A stretch of 64,000 nucleotides of DNA. Source: Eriocheir sinensis (lineage: Eukaryota > Arthropoda > Malacostraca > Decapoda > Varunidae). Positions 63,905 through 64,000 of this stretch are shown here, piece by piece. The notes under the pieces were generated by a model. It made no database searches and was not told the origin of the DNA. It saw only the letters and a program-made list of their open reading frames with translations. Both the position numbers and the translations under genes were made by a program. The number at the start of each line of letters is the position of its first letter. Positions within the stretch are counted from its first letter, which is position 1. The stretch covers positions 4,626,920 through 4,690,919 of the forward strand of contig NC_066549.1 of NCBI RefSeq assembly GCF_024679095.1. Direction: 5' to 3'.

Positions 63905-63960
<56 letters not shown>
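63905..63960 (+). repeat. (CA)n microsatellite at window edge
   Basis: Uninterrupted CA dinucleotides, followed by C/T-rich sequence to the window end. Confidence 0.96.
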
Positions 63961-63963
<3 letters not shown>

Positions 63964-64000
63964 CACGGACACTCCCTACCCCTCCCCCTCCTCTTCCTTG

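Overview
This window looks like repeat-rich intergenic DNA from a crustacean, most likely a decapod such as a crab. Three things suggest this. Dinucleotide, trinucleotide and pentanucleotide microsatellites are very long and dense. Non-LTR retrotransposon relics read like lineages common in decapod genomes (judged from memory; no search was run). There are tRNA-derived SINEs and a TTAA-flanked miniature transposon family. No bacterial-style operons, rRNA or convincing functional tRNA genes were seen. The species cannot be named from sequence alone.

One gene model is convincing: an intronless 551-codon reading frame on the minus strand (6482 to 4827). It has a hydrophobic/basic N-terminal region, three ~26-residue repeats built on EWxVYLEKVF, sixteen 11-residue acidic repeats, and a C-terminal KH-like fold whose GxxG loop reads GPSD. 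Every other long open frame is either a translated microsatellite or lacks support.

The rest is a dense patchwork of mobile-element relics and tandem arrays. (1) Non-LTR retrotransposon fragments lie at 3.17-4.07, 14.9-15.1, 15.63-15.77 plus 17.27-17.49 (one relic split by a later insertion), 43.07-43.77, ~48.2-50.45 and 57.47-57.68 kb. (2) The 3' tail of the jockey-like element at 43 kb recurs at least seven more times; one copy (10.96-11.41 kb) has become an 11-copy 41-bp minisatellite. (3) SINEs lie at 7.53-7.68, 12.93-13.2, 20.7-20.85, 27.12-27.39, 56.02-56.38 and 57.17-57.36 kb. (4) Four copies of a 188-223 bp piggyBac-like MITE lie at 14.1, 35.2, 49.1 and 56.5 kb. (5) A further dispersed repeat occurs singly at 13.8, 25.2, 31.4, 38.7 and 42.1 kb, and as a six-copy 176-bp tandem array at 53.3-54.4 kb.

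The tandem repeats form a range from perfect microsatellites, through 13-80 bp minisatellites, to many old 100-210 bp arrays. Notable ones are the TATCGG 24-bp array inside a hAT-like element (15.8-17.3 kb), the GGAGTC array with 18-bp interrupters (7.7-8.0 kb), the 46-bp x ~27 array (51.7-53.0 kb), AAGGG/GGAAA tracts (31.5-33.6 kb) facing a CCTTT tract (33.95-34.74 kb), and a 400-bp AAT tract (47.0-47.4 kb). Nested insertions give relative ages: SINE into tandem array, MITE into LINE relic, hAT-like element into LINE relic.
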